The notes beneath the pieces are model-generated. The model made no database searches. It saw nothing but the letters and a program-made list of their open reading frames with translations, and was not told the DNA's origin. From the NCBI GenBank assembly GCA_938020565.1, contig CALIHP010000005.1:1-41692 (forward strand): DNA of 41,692 nt, given 5' to 3'. Made by a program: the position numbers and the translations under genes. The stretch comes from an uncultured Anaerolineaceae bacterium. GTDB taxonomy: Bacteria; Chloroflexota; Anaerolineae; Anaerolineales; Anaerolineaceae. Position 1 is the first letter of the stretch; each line of letters begins with the position of its first letter. Positions 14,641 to 22,890 of the stretch are shown in pieces.

Positions 14641-16149
14641 ATGAGCTTTGAACCGAACGAGTTTGAGGAGCGGGGCGCGATCGAGCCTTTTGACGGCGGC
14701 GAATCTGCCGGAGAACGGGAGATGGACGATGCGCTCGGAGAGGAGTACGCGGAGATTCCGGAGATTTCCGACGCCGTCATCGCTGGAGACGATCCGGTCG
14801 AGCTTTATCTTAAAGAAATCGGCGTGACCGGGCTCCTAAGTCCGGAACGGGAATTTTACGCCGCGACCGTGGTCTCCGCGGTCGGTTATCTGGCTAAAAT
14901 TGAGAGCAAGCTCGGCAGTCCGGATTCGACGTCGATCGCGGCGGAAGTTTACTGGACGATTGCACTGTCGCTTCCGGAGCTTTGGAGGAAGGTTTTGAGC
15001 GCGTTGTCGGGGTACGAGGCGGAGGCGGAGCCGCCGGATCTATTGGCGCTGATCGACGAGGCGGACCGGTTGATTGTTGATCCGGACCGGCTGACGACGG
15101 CGGCGCTGCGGGGATACCTGGATAACGGCGAATGGCAGTCGAAAAGCTGGCAGCGGGTCGCGGAGCCGTTATTCGATCTTTTCCTGTCGTTCTGCTGCCT
15201 GCCGGCGGCATCGTTGGCAGCGCTGAGCGCTTCGCTGGCGGCCGGTCAAACGGCGGAGGCTGCGTTTGAGCTGCTGCTGATCCATGAGCCCGAGGCGACG
15301 GAGGTTAACCGGCGTCTGAAACGCGTTGAAGCTGAGGGCGACGCGATGGAACAGGTTCTGATCCGGTCGAACCTGCGCCTGGTCGTCAGTATCGCTAAAC
15401 GCTATCAGCGCCGCAGCATGTCGTTCATGGACCTGATTCAGGAAGGAAATATCGGTTTGATGCGCGCCGTTACCAAGTACGACCCGCGGCTCGGGTTCCG
15501 TCTCAGTACCTACGCAACCTGGTGGATCCGGCAGGCGATCAACCGCGCGATCACGGAGCAATCGCGCGTCATCCGTCTCCCCACGCATCTGGCCGACGCG
15601 GTCGGGAAGATTCTCCGGACGCAGCGAGAACTCACGCAGCAGCTTTCGCATCAGCCGACGATTGAGGATATTGTTATCGCCGGGAAATTTATTTCCGACG
15701 AGGATATTGAAGCGATTCAATCTGCAAAGAAAACCGGGGCGGCGCTGGCGCCGGACGTGCGGCGGCGGCTGACGGAGGCGGTTGATCGAATTCAGCAGCT
15801 GATGCAGTCTGAGGCGGAACCGATTTCGCTCGATCATCCGGTCGGCGACGGCGACAGCGATTTTGTCGGCGATTTTATTGAAGATACCGAATCGGATGGG
15901 CCGATGAACGCCGCGGACAGCGGCTTCCTCTCCGAGCAGGTTCAAAAAGCTATCGAGACGCTCCCGGATATTGAGCGTACCGTTTTGGAATATCGGTTTG
16001 GATTGAACGGGAAAAAGGAGGAGACGCTCGAAGCGGTCAGTCAACGTCTCGGCTTTACCCGCGAACGGATTCGCCAGATCGAATCGAAAGCGCTGCGGAA
16101 GCTGCGCCATCCGTCGAATTCGCAGGATTTACGCGATTTTTACGCGTAA
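14641..16149 (+). CDS. rpoD: Primary sigma factor (sigma-70/SigA)
   Basis: This 502-aa protein has a short acidic N-terminus, then region 1.2 ('DPVELYLKEIGVTGLLSPERE', about 50-70), and a poorly conserved helical insert (about 75-235). Region 2 ('LIRSNLRLVVSIAKRY', from 240; 'FMDLIQEGNIGLMRAVTKYD'; 'STYATWWIRQAINRAI', about 288-303) opens the -10 element. Region 4 ('LPDIERTVLEYRFGL', about 441; helix-turn-helix 'FTRERIRQIESKALRKLRH', about 472-490) reads the -35. The start at 14641 follows AGGAGG by 11 nt; the longer frame into dnaG has no support. It is probably co-transcribed with dnaG. Confidence 0.96.
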   Translation: MSFEPNEFEERGAIEPFDGGESAGEREMDDALGEEYAEIPEISDAVIAGDDPVELYLKEIGVTGLLSPEREFYAATVVSAVGYLAKIESKLGSPDSTSIAAEVYWTIALSLPELWRKVLSALSGYEAEAEPPDLLALIDEADRLIVDPDRLTTAALRGYLDNGEWQSKSWQRVAEPLFDLFLSFCCLPAASLAALSASLAAGQTAEAAFELLLIHEPEATEVNRRLKRVEAEGDAMEQVLIRSNLRLVVSIAKRYQRRSMSFMDLIQEGNIGLMRAVTKYDPRLGFRLSTYATWWIRQAINRAITEQSRVIRLPTHLADAVGKILRTQRELTQQLSHQPTIEDIVIAGKFISDEDIEAIQSAKKTGAALAPDVRRRLTEAVDRIQQLMQSEAEPISLDHPVGDGDSDFVGDFIEDTESDGPMNAADSGFLSEQVQKAIETLPDIERTVLEYRFGLNGKKEETLEAVSQRLGFTRERIRQIESKALRKLRHPSNSQDLRDFYA

Positions 16150-16171
16150 ACGGGCCACAAGAAGGAGGGGC

Positions 16172-16720
16172 ATGGCGCAATATCGGGATTTTTTTCATCG
16201 TGTCGTCGGATCGTTTCCGATGGTTGAGTTTTGGACGCTGGCGTATCTGACCGATCCGCAGGGAAATTTGCTGATGACGCAGGGAGAGAATGACGGCTAT
16301 TGGCGGCTTCCGGGCGGACCGATCCGGCCCGAAGAAGACATGATGAATTGCCTTCAGCGGACGGTCCTGGACCAGACAGGCGTCCTGATCGAGGCGGGAT
16401 ACCTGATCCGCGTTTTTTCGGACGCGTCACAGCGGTACATCGAGACCGACGATGCGCGCGTGTATCCGGTTTACGCGGTTTTTTCGGCTGCGTCGACGCG
16501 CGGCCGGCTCGAGCGGGTCGAGGGCAGCCGGCGGAGGTTCCGCTTTTTCTCCGCTGAAAATATTCCGGAGGATCGGGTTTTTCCGCCGATGCTCCCTGCG
16601 GTTCGGTTTTTCAGCGAATCTTTTGCGGATGGTATTCCGCTTCGTCTCGTCGACGTCGACGCGTATATCCGCTATGAGCGTTCTGGCGAGCCGGAGAGGG
16701 AGGACGATTTTGAGCTGTAA
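16172..16720 (+). CDS. Nudix-fold protein with degenerate catalytic box
   Basis: This 182-aa protein has 'EFWTLAYLTDPQGNLLMTQ', then 'YWRLPGGPIRPEEDMMNC' and a Nudix helix. Against GX5EX7REUXEEXGU the protein keeps G49, E55, R63 and G70, but the metal-binding REUXEE reads RTVLDQ (63-68). Glu64 is therefore Thr and the last two Glu are Asp and Gln. Hydrolysis should be weak or absent unless other acids substitute. The protein may instead bind a nucleotide. AAGGAGG lies 6 nt before the ATG, which is 22 nt after rpoD, so it is probably part of the dnaG-rpoD transcript. The C-terminal 80 residues are unassigned. Confidence 0.7.
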   Translation: MAQYRDFFHRVVGSFPMVEFWTLAYLTDPQGNLLMTQGENDGYWRLPGGPIRPEEDMMNCLQRTVLDQTGVLIEAGYLIRVFSDASQRYIETDDARVYPVYAVFSAASTRGRLERVEGSRRRFRFFSAENIPEDRVFPPMLPAVRFFSESFADGIPLRLVDVDAYIRYERSGEPEREDDFEL

Positions 16721-16784
16721 CGCTGGGTCCGATTTTTCGCTGGATCCGGCGGATCGGGCCAGTCTTTGCGGATAGCGGGCGGCG

Positions 16785-17036
16785 TCAGCCGCGGCGTTTC
16801 TGGATGAGTTCGGCGAGCTGTTCGACCGTGTCGAACGTATCGGCGTTCAGCTCGTAATCTTCAATCCGGACGCCGAAGAGCTCTTCAACGGTCATCGCGA
16901 CGTCGACGAGATGAAACGAGTCGATGAGACCGCTGCTGATCAGCGGCGTATCGGGGGACAGTTTTCGTTCCGGCGTTTCGAGGATATCGTTGAGGATTCG
17001 CTCGCTGAGGAGCTCGATCGTTTCTTGAAAGTTCAT
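16785..17036 (-). CDS. Acyl carrier protein (DltC-like role)
   Basis: This 83-aa acidic four-helix protein has the phosphopantetheine site GLIDSFHLVD (Ser40) and the helix 'TVEELFGVRIEDYEL'. DSFxLVD is closer to stand-alone carrier proteins (DltC, peptide or aminoacyl carriers) than to fatty-acid ACP, which has DSLD. AAGGAA lies 11 nt before the ATG, and the gene follows its upstream neighbour after 15 nt. As the last gene of the MBOAT operon it is the likely donor of the acyl group on the cytoplasmic side. No ligase (DltA-like) or phosphopantetheinyl transferase is in the window, so the loaded group is unknown. Confidence 0.85.
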   Translation of the reverse strand: MNFQETIELLSERILNDILETPERKLSPDTPLISSGLIDSFHLVDVAMTVEELFGVRIEDYELNADTFDTVEQLAELIQKRRG

Positions 17037-17051
17037 GCGGTCTGATATTCC

Positions 17052-18347
17052 TTATTTCGTTTCAAACGGACAAATCAGGACGGATTCCTGATTCAATTTC
17101 AGGTATTGCAGAATTGAGATGTTCGCGATCGGATGGTCCTGGACTTCAGGAATAAACGTCATCGGGTTGTATCGATAGTAAGCTTCGGCGGTCGTTTCGG
17201 AGCGGGGAAGCTTCTTGAGGAGGTTGATTTCGGCCTGAATCGATTCGGCTAAGGATTCGCCGATCCCCCGGACGATCGCGATCAGGTTGTGCTGCGTATC
17301 TGCGGCTATCTGGCTTTCGCCGTCGTCATCGTCGCCGACAATAATGACGACGCCTTTTTGCCCGTCCGGCTGCGCGTCATGGGTGTTTCCGGCAAGGCTG
17401 ACCGTTCCTGAACCGGCGGCTTCCACGGCGACGTTAGCTAACTTGATCTGCGGCTCATGCTGTTTTTCTTCTTCGATTTCGTGCTGGAGCGCTTCGGTTT
17501 CCGCTTTGATGAGCTGGAGCATGTAAAGCGTCGAGATATTCCGGAAGGTCCAGCCCGCGTCGTAGGCGCGCGGGTCGCTGAAATCGTTCTTATAGAAGGT
17601 CAGGTGAATCCCGTCCTGCTGTAATCCCTTGAAGGGAAGGTCCTGAACCGCCGCCCAGAAATTAACGATCGGCAGTTCGTACTCGGCCGCGAGATCGGCG
17701 ATATCCTGGTTGATCCGATGCCCCCCCTCGATATCGTCCGCTTTGGTCATCAGGACCGGCAGGCGGTTCTGCGCGATGGCGGTTTCGATCGCTTCGCGCA
17801 TGTTGTCCTTGAACTGGTCCGGATTGAACGCGTCGTTGGTCCCGATTGAGAAGATTGCGAAGAGCGAGTTCTGCGCCGCCAGTTCGCAGTTCAGCGGGTT
17901 ATCGTAGTCCTCGCAGGTCGGGTTGATCCAGGTCGGGGACAGGAGCGACGCGGCGGTGAATCCCGGACGCGCAGCTAACGAATGTGTCCCGAACGAGCCC
18001 TGATAATACTCGATAACCGGCGCGAAATCGGCCTCGAACGGACCGAGATTGTAATACTGCTTCCCTAAGTCGAAGTCGGCGATAAACCAGGACGTACTCG
18101 CGTAGCAGTCGCCGATTTTCGAGAACGAATGCGGATTATGCCCGCTGAGAAGTCCTTTTTTCAGGATTTCCCGCGCGCTTTCGCTGATCCCCGCGGGGAG
18201 GACGGATAACTCGCGCCATTCGACATGTCCGCCTTCGGATTGATTCTCAGCGAAAGCGAAAGAGCGGATAACGAAAATCATCACGACGGAAAAGATCGCC
18301 GCGTTTAGCTTTAGAAGCCGTTGAAGGGTTAACCGATAATGGTCCAT
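17052..18347 (-). CDS. Exported SGNH-like protein with GDC in place of GDS
   Basis: This 431-aa protein has a signal peptide (about 13-34, ending SFAFA). The SGNH blocks are seen: FSKIGDC (Cys81 at the usual Ser), 'FSIGTND' (Asn171) and 'DGIHLT' (Asp245, His248). The Asp-His pair is intact, so it could act with a Cys nucleophile. Cys145 and Cys154, conserved in the paralogues, may form a disulfide. The C-terminal 130 residues are an extra region with a coiled-coil-like helix and an acidic 'VGDDDDGES' turn. It lies between the DltD-like and ACP genes of the acylation operon. Two paralogues in this window share 'FSKIGDC' and 'TWSDP/TWINP' blocks. Possible roles are acyl transfer, acyl removal or polymer binding. 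Confidence 0.72.
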   Translation of the reverse strand: MDHYRLTLQRLLKLNAAIFSVVMIFVIRSFAFAENQSEGGHVEWRELSVLPAGISESAREILKKGLLSGHNPHSFSKIGDCYASTSWFIADFDLGKQYYNLGPFEADFAPVIEYYQGSFGTHSLAARPGFTAASLLSPTWINPTCEDYDNPLNCELAAQNSLFAIFSIGTNDAFNPDQFKDNMREAIETAIAQNRLPVLMTKADDIEGGHRINQDIADLAAEYELPIVNFWAAVQDLPFKGLQQDGIHLTFYKNDFSDPRAYDAGWTFRNISTLYMLQLIKAETEALQHEIEEEKQHEPQIKLANVAVEAAGSGTVSLAGNTHDAQPDGQKGVVIIVGDDDDGESQIAADTQHNLIAIVRGIGESLAESIQAEINLLKKLPRSETTAEAYYRYNPMTFIPEVQDHPIANISILQYLKLNQESVLICPFETK

Positions 18348-18372
18348 GTTCTCATTTCGTTGTTCAGGCGCT

Positions 18373-19521
18373 TCAGCGAGAATCCGCAGCCGCTCCTGCG
18401 TCTTGGCCAGACGTTCGGCGCGGACCGATGAATCCCGGTAACCGTTTTATTATAACCTGACTTAATTCATTCGCGCCGATTCCGTCATAATGAATAGCGC
18501 TGTTGGTGAAGCGGTCGACGGGAAGCGCGTCCCAGGCGTCGACGCAGAGCCATCCTTTTTTAATACAGTTTTCATTCCAATGGCTTCGCCATGCGTCGTA
18601 TGCGGTCCGTGAATAATAAAAATTATATCTGACTTCTGAGTTCCTCCCGCTGCTGATGACCATCGGTTCGTTCAGGAACAGGATCGGGGTTTCGCCGGCC
18701 AGCGCTGCGACGGCGTCGAGAACGTCCCAGGATTGGAGATCCAGCGGATATTCGCCGCTGACGCCATGGAACGTATCGTCGGCGTCAAAATCGGTTCTCG
18801 GTCGTGGGTAGTCGTCCGGATAGTCCTGATCGACGCCGGTCGCGGTCCAGAGGAAGCCGTACAGCTGGAGCCGGATCAGGTCGAAAAGCTCGCGGCGGAG
18901 CCGGTTCAGCGAGAACGCGGGCGCCGCGGTTCGCGCGAATTCGGTATCGAGCGAAGGAAGCGGGACCGTTTGAGCGAGCGCACGGAATTCAGCGAGATTG
19001 TCGGCGACGAGTGCGGTTGTGAGCTGCTTGTCGATTGGAAACGATTCGAAAGTCATCGACCAGATCACCAGGTCCGGCTCATACGCCAGCGCCCGGTTCA
19101 GGATCAGCGCGTCCTTGCTCAGCGAAAGCGTCGGATATCCGAGGTTATACACGTCGAGCGTCAGCTCGCCGCCGGCGGACTGAACCGTTTTCCCGTCGAG
19201 ACGCGCGGCGAGGGTTTCCTCCGGACGCAGCAGCGTCCCCCAGACGGAGGAGTCGCCGATCACGACGACGCGCAGCTCATTCGGGCGCCTGGCGGGCGCG
19301 CCGGAAAGCGCATGCGCGGCGAAGAGCGCGTCGAGGTTGGAAAGACTGAAATTATAGGCGGCGGCGGGATTTTCGCCGAACGGGAAACGGTCTCGCCCGC
19401 GCCAGAGGCGGTTATACAGCGACCATCCGCCCAGCCGTTTCGGCCCGACGGCGGAGAAAACGGCGATCAGGATTGCGGCGATCAGCGCTGCTTTCAGGAA
19501 AACGCGCAGCAGTTTTTTCAT
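18373..19521 (-). CDS. Membrane-anchored SGNH acyltransferase-like protein (DltD/AlgX-like role)
   Basis: One N-terminal membrane helix (about 6-25) is followed by an extracytoplasmic SGNH domain. Block I is VVVIGDSSVWG (Ser91), and the C-terminal block is 'NSAIHYDGIGANEL' (about 345-358) with the His. This layout matches DltD, AlgJ/AlgX and related proteins, which take the acyl group delivered by an MBOAT protein and place it on an envelope polymer. Its start overlaps the stop of the MBOAT gene by 4 nt (ATGA), which shows tight coupling. At 382 aa it is close to DltD in length. The acceptor polymer is unknown; Chloroflexota generally lack teichoic acids. Confidence 0.78.
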   Translation of the reverse strand: MKKLLRVFLKAALIAAILIAVFSAVGPKRLGGWSLYNRLWRGRDRFPFGENPAAAYNFSLSNLDALFAAHALSGAPARRPNELRVVVIGDSSVWGTLLRPEETLAARLDGKTVQSAGGELTLDVYNLGYPTLSLSKDALILNRALAYEPDLVIWSMTFESFPIDKQLTTALVADNLAEFRALAQTVPLPSLDTEFARTAAPAFSLNRLRRELFDLIRLQLYGFLWTATGVDQDYPDDYPRPRTDFDADDTFHGVSGEYPLDLQSWDVLDAVAALAGETPILFLNEPMVISSGRNSEVRYNFYYSRTAYDAWRSHWNENCIKKGWLCVDAWDALPVDRFTNSAIHYDGIGANELSQVIIKRLPGFIGPRRTSGQDAGAAADSR

Positions 19522-20990
19522 CCGAAAAGCCTCCTGATAAACGTCAGCGCGAGATCGGTCGTTGGGAGCGCGAAAAAGATCCAGCCGAACGCGACGAAAT
19601 GGAACGTCAGGAGGGTCGCCGCGGCGTTATAGACGGCGACGGCACGGGGACGCTCAGAGAGCGCGCTTTGGACGCGTTTCCCCGGTCCGTCGGCGTAAAG
19701 CTGATGAATAAATAAACCGAGCGCGTTCCAAAGGCCCCAGATCAGGTAGTTGACCGTCGCGCCATGCCAAAGTCCGATCAGCGTCATCGTCAGCGTCTGG
19801 CCGATCGCGATGATCCAGTTCTGCGGGAGCTTTCGCCTGCGGAGCGCGCGTGTCAGCGGATTGAAGCAATAGCTGCGGATCCAGCCGGTGAGCGTCATGT
19901 GCCAGTTGTTCCAGAAGAGGGCGATATTCCGTTTCAAATAAGGCGCGTTGAAATTTTCCGGGACGCGGACGCCGAGGATCCGGCCGATTCCGATCGCGAT
20001 ATCCGAGTACCCGGCGAAATCGAAATAGAGCTGGAAGGCGTATGCGTAGAGCGCGATAAGCGCGGCGGGGCCGCTTTGGAACTGCTCCGCGTTTCGCGCG
20101 GAGAGCGAAAGATACGACAGCGCGTCGGCAAGGATAAATTTTTTCAACAGTCCCAGCGTGATCCGTTCGGTCGCGGCGTAGAAATCGCCGTCGCTGAATC
20201 GGTCGGGCGCGTTCAGGTTTTTCAGGAAGCGGTCGAACCGGTCGATCGGACCTGCGGAAAGCGTCGGAGGAAAGCAGACGTAGCAAAGGAATTCTCCCGG
20301 ACCGGCGGCGAATTTCCGTCCGCCCTGGCCTTCGATCGCGATCGACAGCAAGCGGAACGCGATATACGAATATCCGAACCAGCGCAGGTCGGAAGCGAGC
20401 GCTTCTTCGCCGGACTGACCGACGCCAAGCCGCAGCCAGACGCTGACCAGCCGTCCGGCGGGAGCGAATTTCTGAACGATCAGGAGCGCCAGGATCAGCG
20501 CGATGAAGCCGGCGCAGGCGGCGGCGCGGTTCCGTTTCGCGGCGCGTCCGACAGCGGCGATCAGCAGCGCGCTTGACAGGAGCGGCAGGAGGAGCTGATC
20601 CATGCGCGGCGGTTTCGCGTTCAGGAGCCAGCCGTCGATCGAGACGAGGCGCGCGGCGGCGATCAGGACGACGACGGCGAGAATGACGCCGAGCTCCGCG
20701 ATCGTTCGCCGTTCCCGGCGGAGCAACACGCGGACGTCCACGGAAGCTTTGGGCGTTTCTCCGTCCGGTCGCGGACGTGCCTCGCGAAAGATCGCCCAAA
20801 GCGTCAGCGTCAGCGTCAGCGTCAGGAACGGGAACCAGAACGCGAAGCCCCGGATCGGGACGAGCGGTTGGAAGATAAACGGAAAAGCCGCCGAGAGCGC
20901 GATCAGCGCGAACCGGCGCGCCTCTTCGCGGCGGATCAGGCGTATCCCGACAAACAGCGCGATCAGCACAAAAATCAGCGGCAATTCCAT
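19518..20990 (-). CDS. MBOAT family O-acyltransferase (DltB/AlgI-like)
   Basis: This 490-aa polytopic protein has 10 or more helices. The family core is clear: 'YLKRNIALFWNNWHMTLTGWIRSYCFNPLTR' region (His in NNWHMT), then 'TLIGLWHGATVNYLIWGLWNA' with the catalytic His409. MBOAT proteins of this branch (DltB, AlgI, PatA) move an acyl group from a cytoplasmic carrier across the membrane to an outer acceptor. The gene begins only 4 nt after the stop of a 33-codon gene for a DltX-like microprotein and ends overlapping the DltD-like gene. The first 150 residues are extra hydrophobic helices with a charged loop. The substrate is not evident. Confidence 0.9.
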   Translation of the reverse strand: MELPLIFVLIALFVGIRLIRREEARRFALIALSAAFPFIFQPLVPIRGFAFWFPFLTLTLTLTLWAIFREARPRPDGETPKASVDVRVLLRRERRTIAELGVILAVVVLIAAARLVSIDGWLLNAKPPRMDQLLLPLLSSALLIAAVGRAAKRNRAAACAGFIALILALLIVQKFAPAGRLVSVWLRLGVGQSGEEALASDLRWFGYSYIAFRLLSIAIEGQGGRKFAAGPGEFLCYVCFPPTLSAGPIDRFDRFLKNLNAPDRFSDGDFYAATERITLGLLKKFILADALSYLSLSARNAEQFQSGPAALIALYAYAFQLYFDFAGYSDIAIGIGRILGVRVPENFNAPYLKRNIALFWNNWHMTLTGWIRSYCFNPLTRALRRRKLPQNWIIAIGQTLTMTLIGLWHGATVNYLIWGLWNALGLFIHQLYADGPGKRVQSALSERPRAVAVYNAAATLLTFHFVAFGWIFFALPTTDLALTFIRRLFG

Positions 20991-20994
20991 GCGC

Positions 20995-21096
20995 TTAGAA
21001 TCCCTGATAAATCCAGAGCGGCGCGTCGCCGGCGGAGAAAATAATCAGCCCTATGACGCATAGGGCTATCAGCAAAGCAAGCCAGTTTTCCCGCAT
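20995..21096 (-). CDS. DltX-like membrane microprotein, 33 aa
   Basis: A 34-codon frame (ATG at 21096, TAA at 20995) lies in the only gap of the acylation operon: 9 nt after the lipoprotein stop and 4 nt before the MBOAT start. The product has a short polar head (MRENW), one membrane helix (about 6-20) and an outer tail ending PLWIYQGF. DltX, the small protein made with DltB, ends in F-I-Y-N-E-F; here the end is W-I-Y-Q-G-F, keeping Tyr and the final Phe in the same register. In the Dlt system this Tyr is reported to carry the acyl group between DltB and DltD. No own Shine-Dalgarno is seen, so translational coupling is likely. I infer the same role here. Confidence 0.75.
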   Translation of the reverse strand: MRENWLALLIALCVIGLIIFSAGDAPLWIYQGF

Positions 21097-21105
21097 TTCA
21101 GCGAT

Positions 21106-21531
21106 TTACTCGAATCCGCAGATCCGCCATTCCCCGTTTTCCCGAACGACGGAATGAACGCGGCCGGTCAGCGGAAAATCTGTGATTTCCGCGCCGTACG
21201 ACGCGGCGATCTTCCCGGTGCAGGCGACCGAAGCGCCGTTCCCGTCCGCCGTTTTTTCGGTAACGCGGCAGGCGAAATCGACGAGCGTCGGGGTCGTTCC
21301 GGCGAACGCGTCGACTTCACGCTTTCCCTCTTTTTCCCAATCGGCGCAGGCGATCGTCGCGATCGCGTCGCGGTCATGGTTCAGGATCGCGTTATAAAAC
21401 GTTTCGACGACAGCGGCTTCTTCCGCCGGCTTTTCCGGACCCGGATCCGCGGCGGGTCCCGCAGGGGAACAGCCCGCAGCCAGGAAAACCAAGACGAATA
21501 CGACCAGCAGGATCAAAAAGGATTTGTTCAT
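21106..21531 (-). CDS. NTF2-like (DUF4878-style) lipoprotein
   Basis: This 141-aa protein is a lipoprotein: a hydrophobic core is followed by FLAAGC with Cys21 at the lipidation site, then a Pro/Glu-rich linker. The rest looks like an SnoaL/NTF2-like cone: 'VVETFYNAILNHDRDAIATI' (first helices), later 'GASVACTGKIAASYGAEI' strands and 'VVRENGEWRICGFE' as the last strand. This end, 'xxENGxWRIcgf', is typical of DUF4878-type lipoproteins. It is the first gene of the leftward acylation operon and its stop is 9 nt before the microprotein. Its function is unknown; a polymer- or ligand-binding accessory is possible. Confidence 0.65.
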   Translation of the reverse strand: MNKSFLILLVVFVLVFLAAGCSPAGPAADPGPEKPAEEAAVVETFYNAILNHDRDAIATIACADWEKEGKREVDAFAGTTPTLVDFACRVTEKTADGNGASVACTGKIAASYGAEITDFPLTGRVHSVVRENGEWRICGFE

Positions 21532-21637
21532 GGGCGCCCCTCAAGCGCGAACAGCTGCGCTCAGACTTTCATCATATATTAGTTTTCAGTTAATTTTAAC
21601 CCTTTCCGGAGAACCGGCGGGGATTCGTTCCGCAACA

Positions 21638-22789
21638 TTAATACGCTCCGAGGCTTTTCCCGATGAAATTCAGCGTCTGCATCGCGCCCAGGCTTCGATA
21701 GCTCCAGGCCTCGGTCGTCATATAAATATTTTTCCGTTCGGGGTCCAGTCCGTGGTTGGGAAGCTCCTGAATCGTTCGCCAGCCGTTGAAAAATGGAACG
21801 GCATATTTTTTCGCTGTCCGGGCGATGATTTCGTTCAGCGACCAATCGCCTTCGATGTTATCGGTTTTGGACGAGAGGATCGGGATTGCGCCGGTGCTGA
21901 TAATTTCGACGACGATTTCTTCGAGATATTCGGCGAAGATTTCGGTATCCTGTCCCACGTTCCAGTTCGTCCCCATATTAACGAAGACGAATGCTGGTTT
22001 ATGAATGCGCAGTTCGCAATGAATCGCGGATTCGCCGGCCTGACAGGCGTTCGGATCCGACCAGGTCGTCGTCAGCGCCGAAGCCGCGCTCATGCCGTTG
22101 AAGACCGAGTAGCTCGTTTCGTTGTAGCCTTCGAAGTAGAAAATCGCGTCGCTGAGTTCGGGATGTTCCTGCTGAAGCTCGGTCGTAATATAGAGCGGGT
22201 CATATTCGCCGAGAAAGACGGCTGGAAACGATTGACAATCGCCGATTTTCGAGAAGAAACGCGGGTTGCGGCCGCTATGGGTTTGCCCGAACGCATAGAT
22301 TTCGCGGGCGGCGTCGGATAATTCTGTCGGAACGATCGGAAGCTCGCGCCAGTCCTGTCCGGAGGCGTTCGGATCGATAACGCGCGCCTCGAACAGGGGA
22401 AAGTCGTCCGTCTTCGCAGGGGCCGTTTCCGCGAATGGGTCGGGAAGCTGCGTCGGGAGTTCGTTCTCGGTTTCGGTCGGGATCAGGGTGGGAGGCTGCG
22501 TCGGGATCTCCGTTGGCATCCGGGTCGGAAGCTGCGTCGGAATCCGGGTCGGGATTTCAGCCGGAGCCTCGCTGATCTGGACCGTGCCGGCGGTCGGGAC
22601 TTCGTCAGGCGTCGGGTTGGAAAGCGCAGCCTTCGGCGCGGCGGCGGATTCAGATTGGATCGTACGGACGAGCGCGAGCGCTTCGGCTTCAACCGCGGCG
22701 TTCTCCTCGTTTTCCAGCAGCGAGCAGGCAGACAGGCAGAGAATCAGCGCCGCGATCAACGTGCGGCGGAGAAATTGAACTCGTTTCAT
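21638..22789 (-). CDS. SGNH-like lipoprotein, GDC paralogue lacking the catalytic His
   Basis: From ATG 22789 the 383-aa product is a lipoprotein (LCLSAC, Cys22). It has a Thr/Pro-rich linker (about 60-125) built of repeats such as IPTQLPTRMPTEIPTQ, then the domain shared with the proteins at 17052-18347 and 33420-34481. Block I is FFSKIGDC (Cys185). Block III is 'NMGTNWN' instead of GTND. The last block reads 'KNIYMTTEAW', where the operon paralogue has DGIHLT, so His is replaced by Tyr and the Asp is missing. It probably does not hydrolyse esters by the usual route. The longer upstream frame is antisense to rnd and is rejected. It lies directly upstream of the acylation operon on the same strand. 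Confidence 0.7.
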   Translation of the reverse strand: MKRVQFLRRTLIAALILCLSACSLLENEENAAVEAEALALVRTIQSESAAAPKAALSNPTPDEVPTAGTVQISEAPAEIPTRIPTQLPTRMPTEIPTQPPTLIPTETENELPTQLPDPFAETAPAKTDDFPLFEARVIDPNASGQDWRELPIVPTELSDAAREIYAFGQTHSGRNPRFFSKIGDCQSFPAVFLGEYDPLYITTELQQEHPELSDAIFYFEGYNETSYSVFNGMSAASALTTTWSDPNACQAGESAIHCELRIHKPAFVFVNMGTNWNVGQDTEIFAEYLEEIVVEIISTGAIPILSSKTDNIEGDWSLNEIIARTAKKYAVPFFNGWRTIQELPNHGLDPERKNIYMTTEAWSYRSLGAMQTLNFIGKSLGAY

Positions 22790-22890
22790 CAGACGAACAG
22801 GTGCAGTTTTTATGCCCTGACGCTCCGCGCGGATCAGGGCCGGACCGGAATAATCCTGAAAGAAATTGAACGATGAAAACAGGTTATAGG

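Noticed and set aside
15169..16110. 313-aa leftward ORF
   Set aside because: Antisense of rpoD, which is certain from its conserved regions.
19654..20799. 381-aa leftward Arg-rich ORF
   Set aside because: Out-of-frame shadow of the MBOAT gene; no domain, extreme Arg content.
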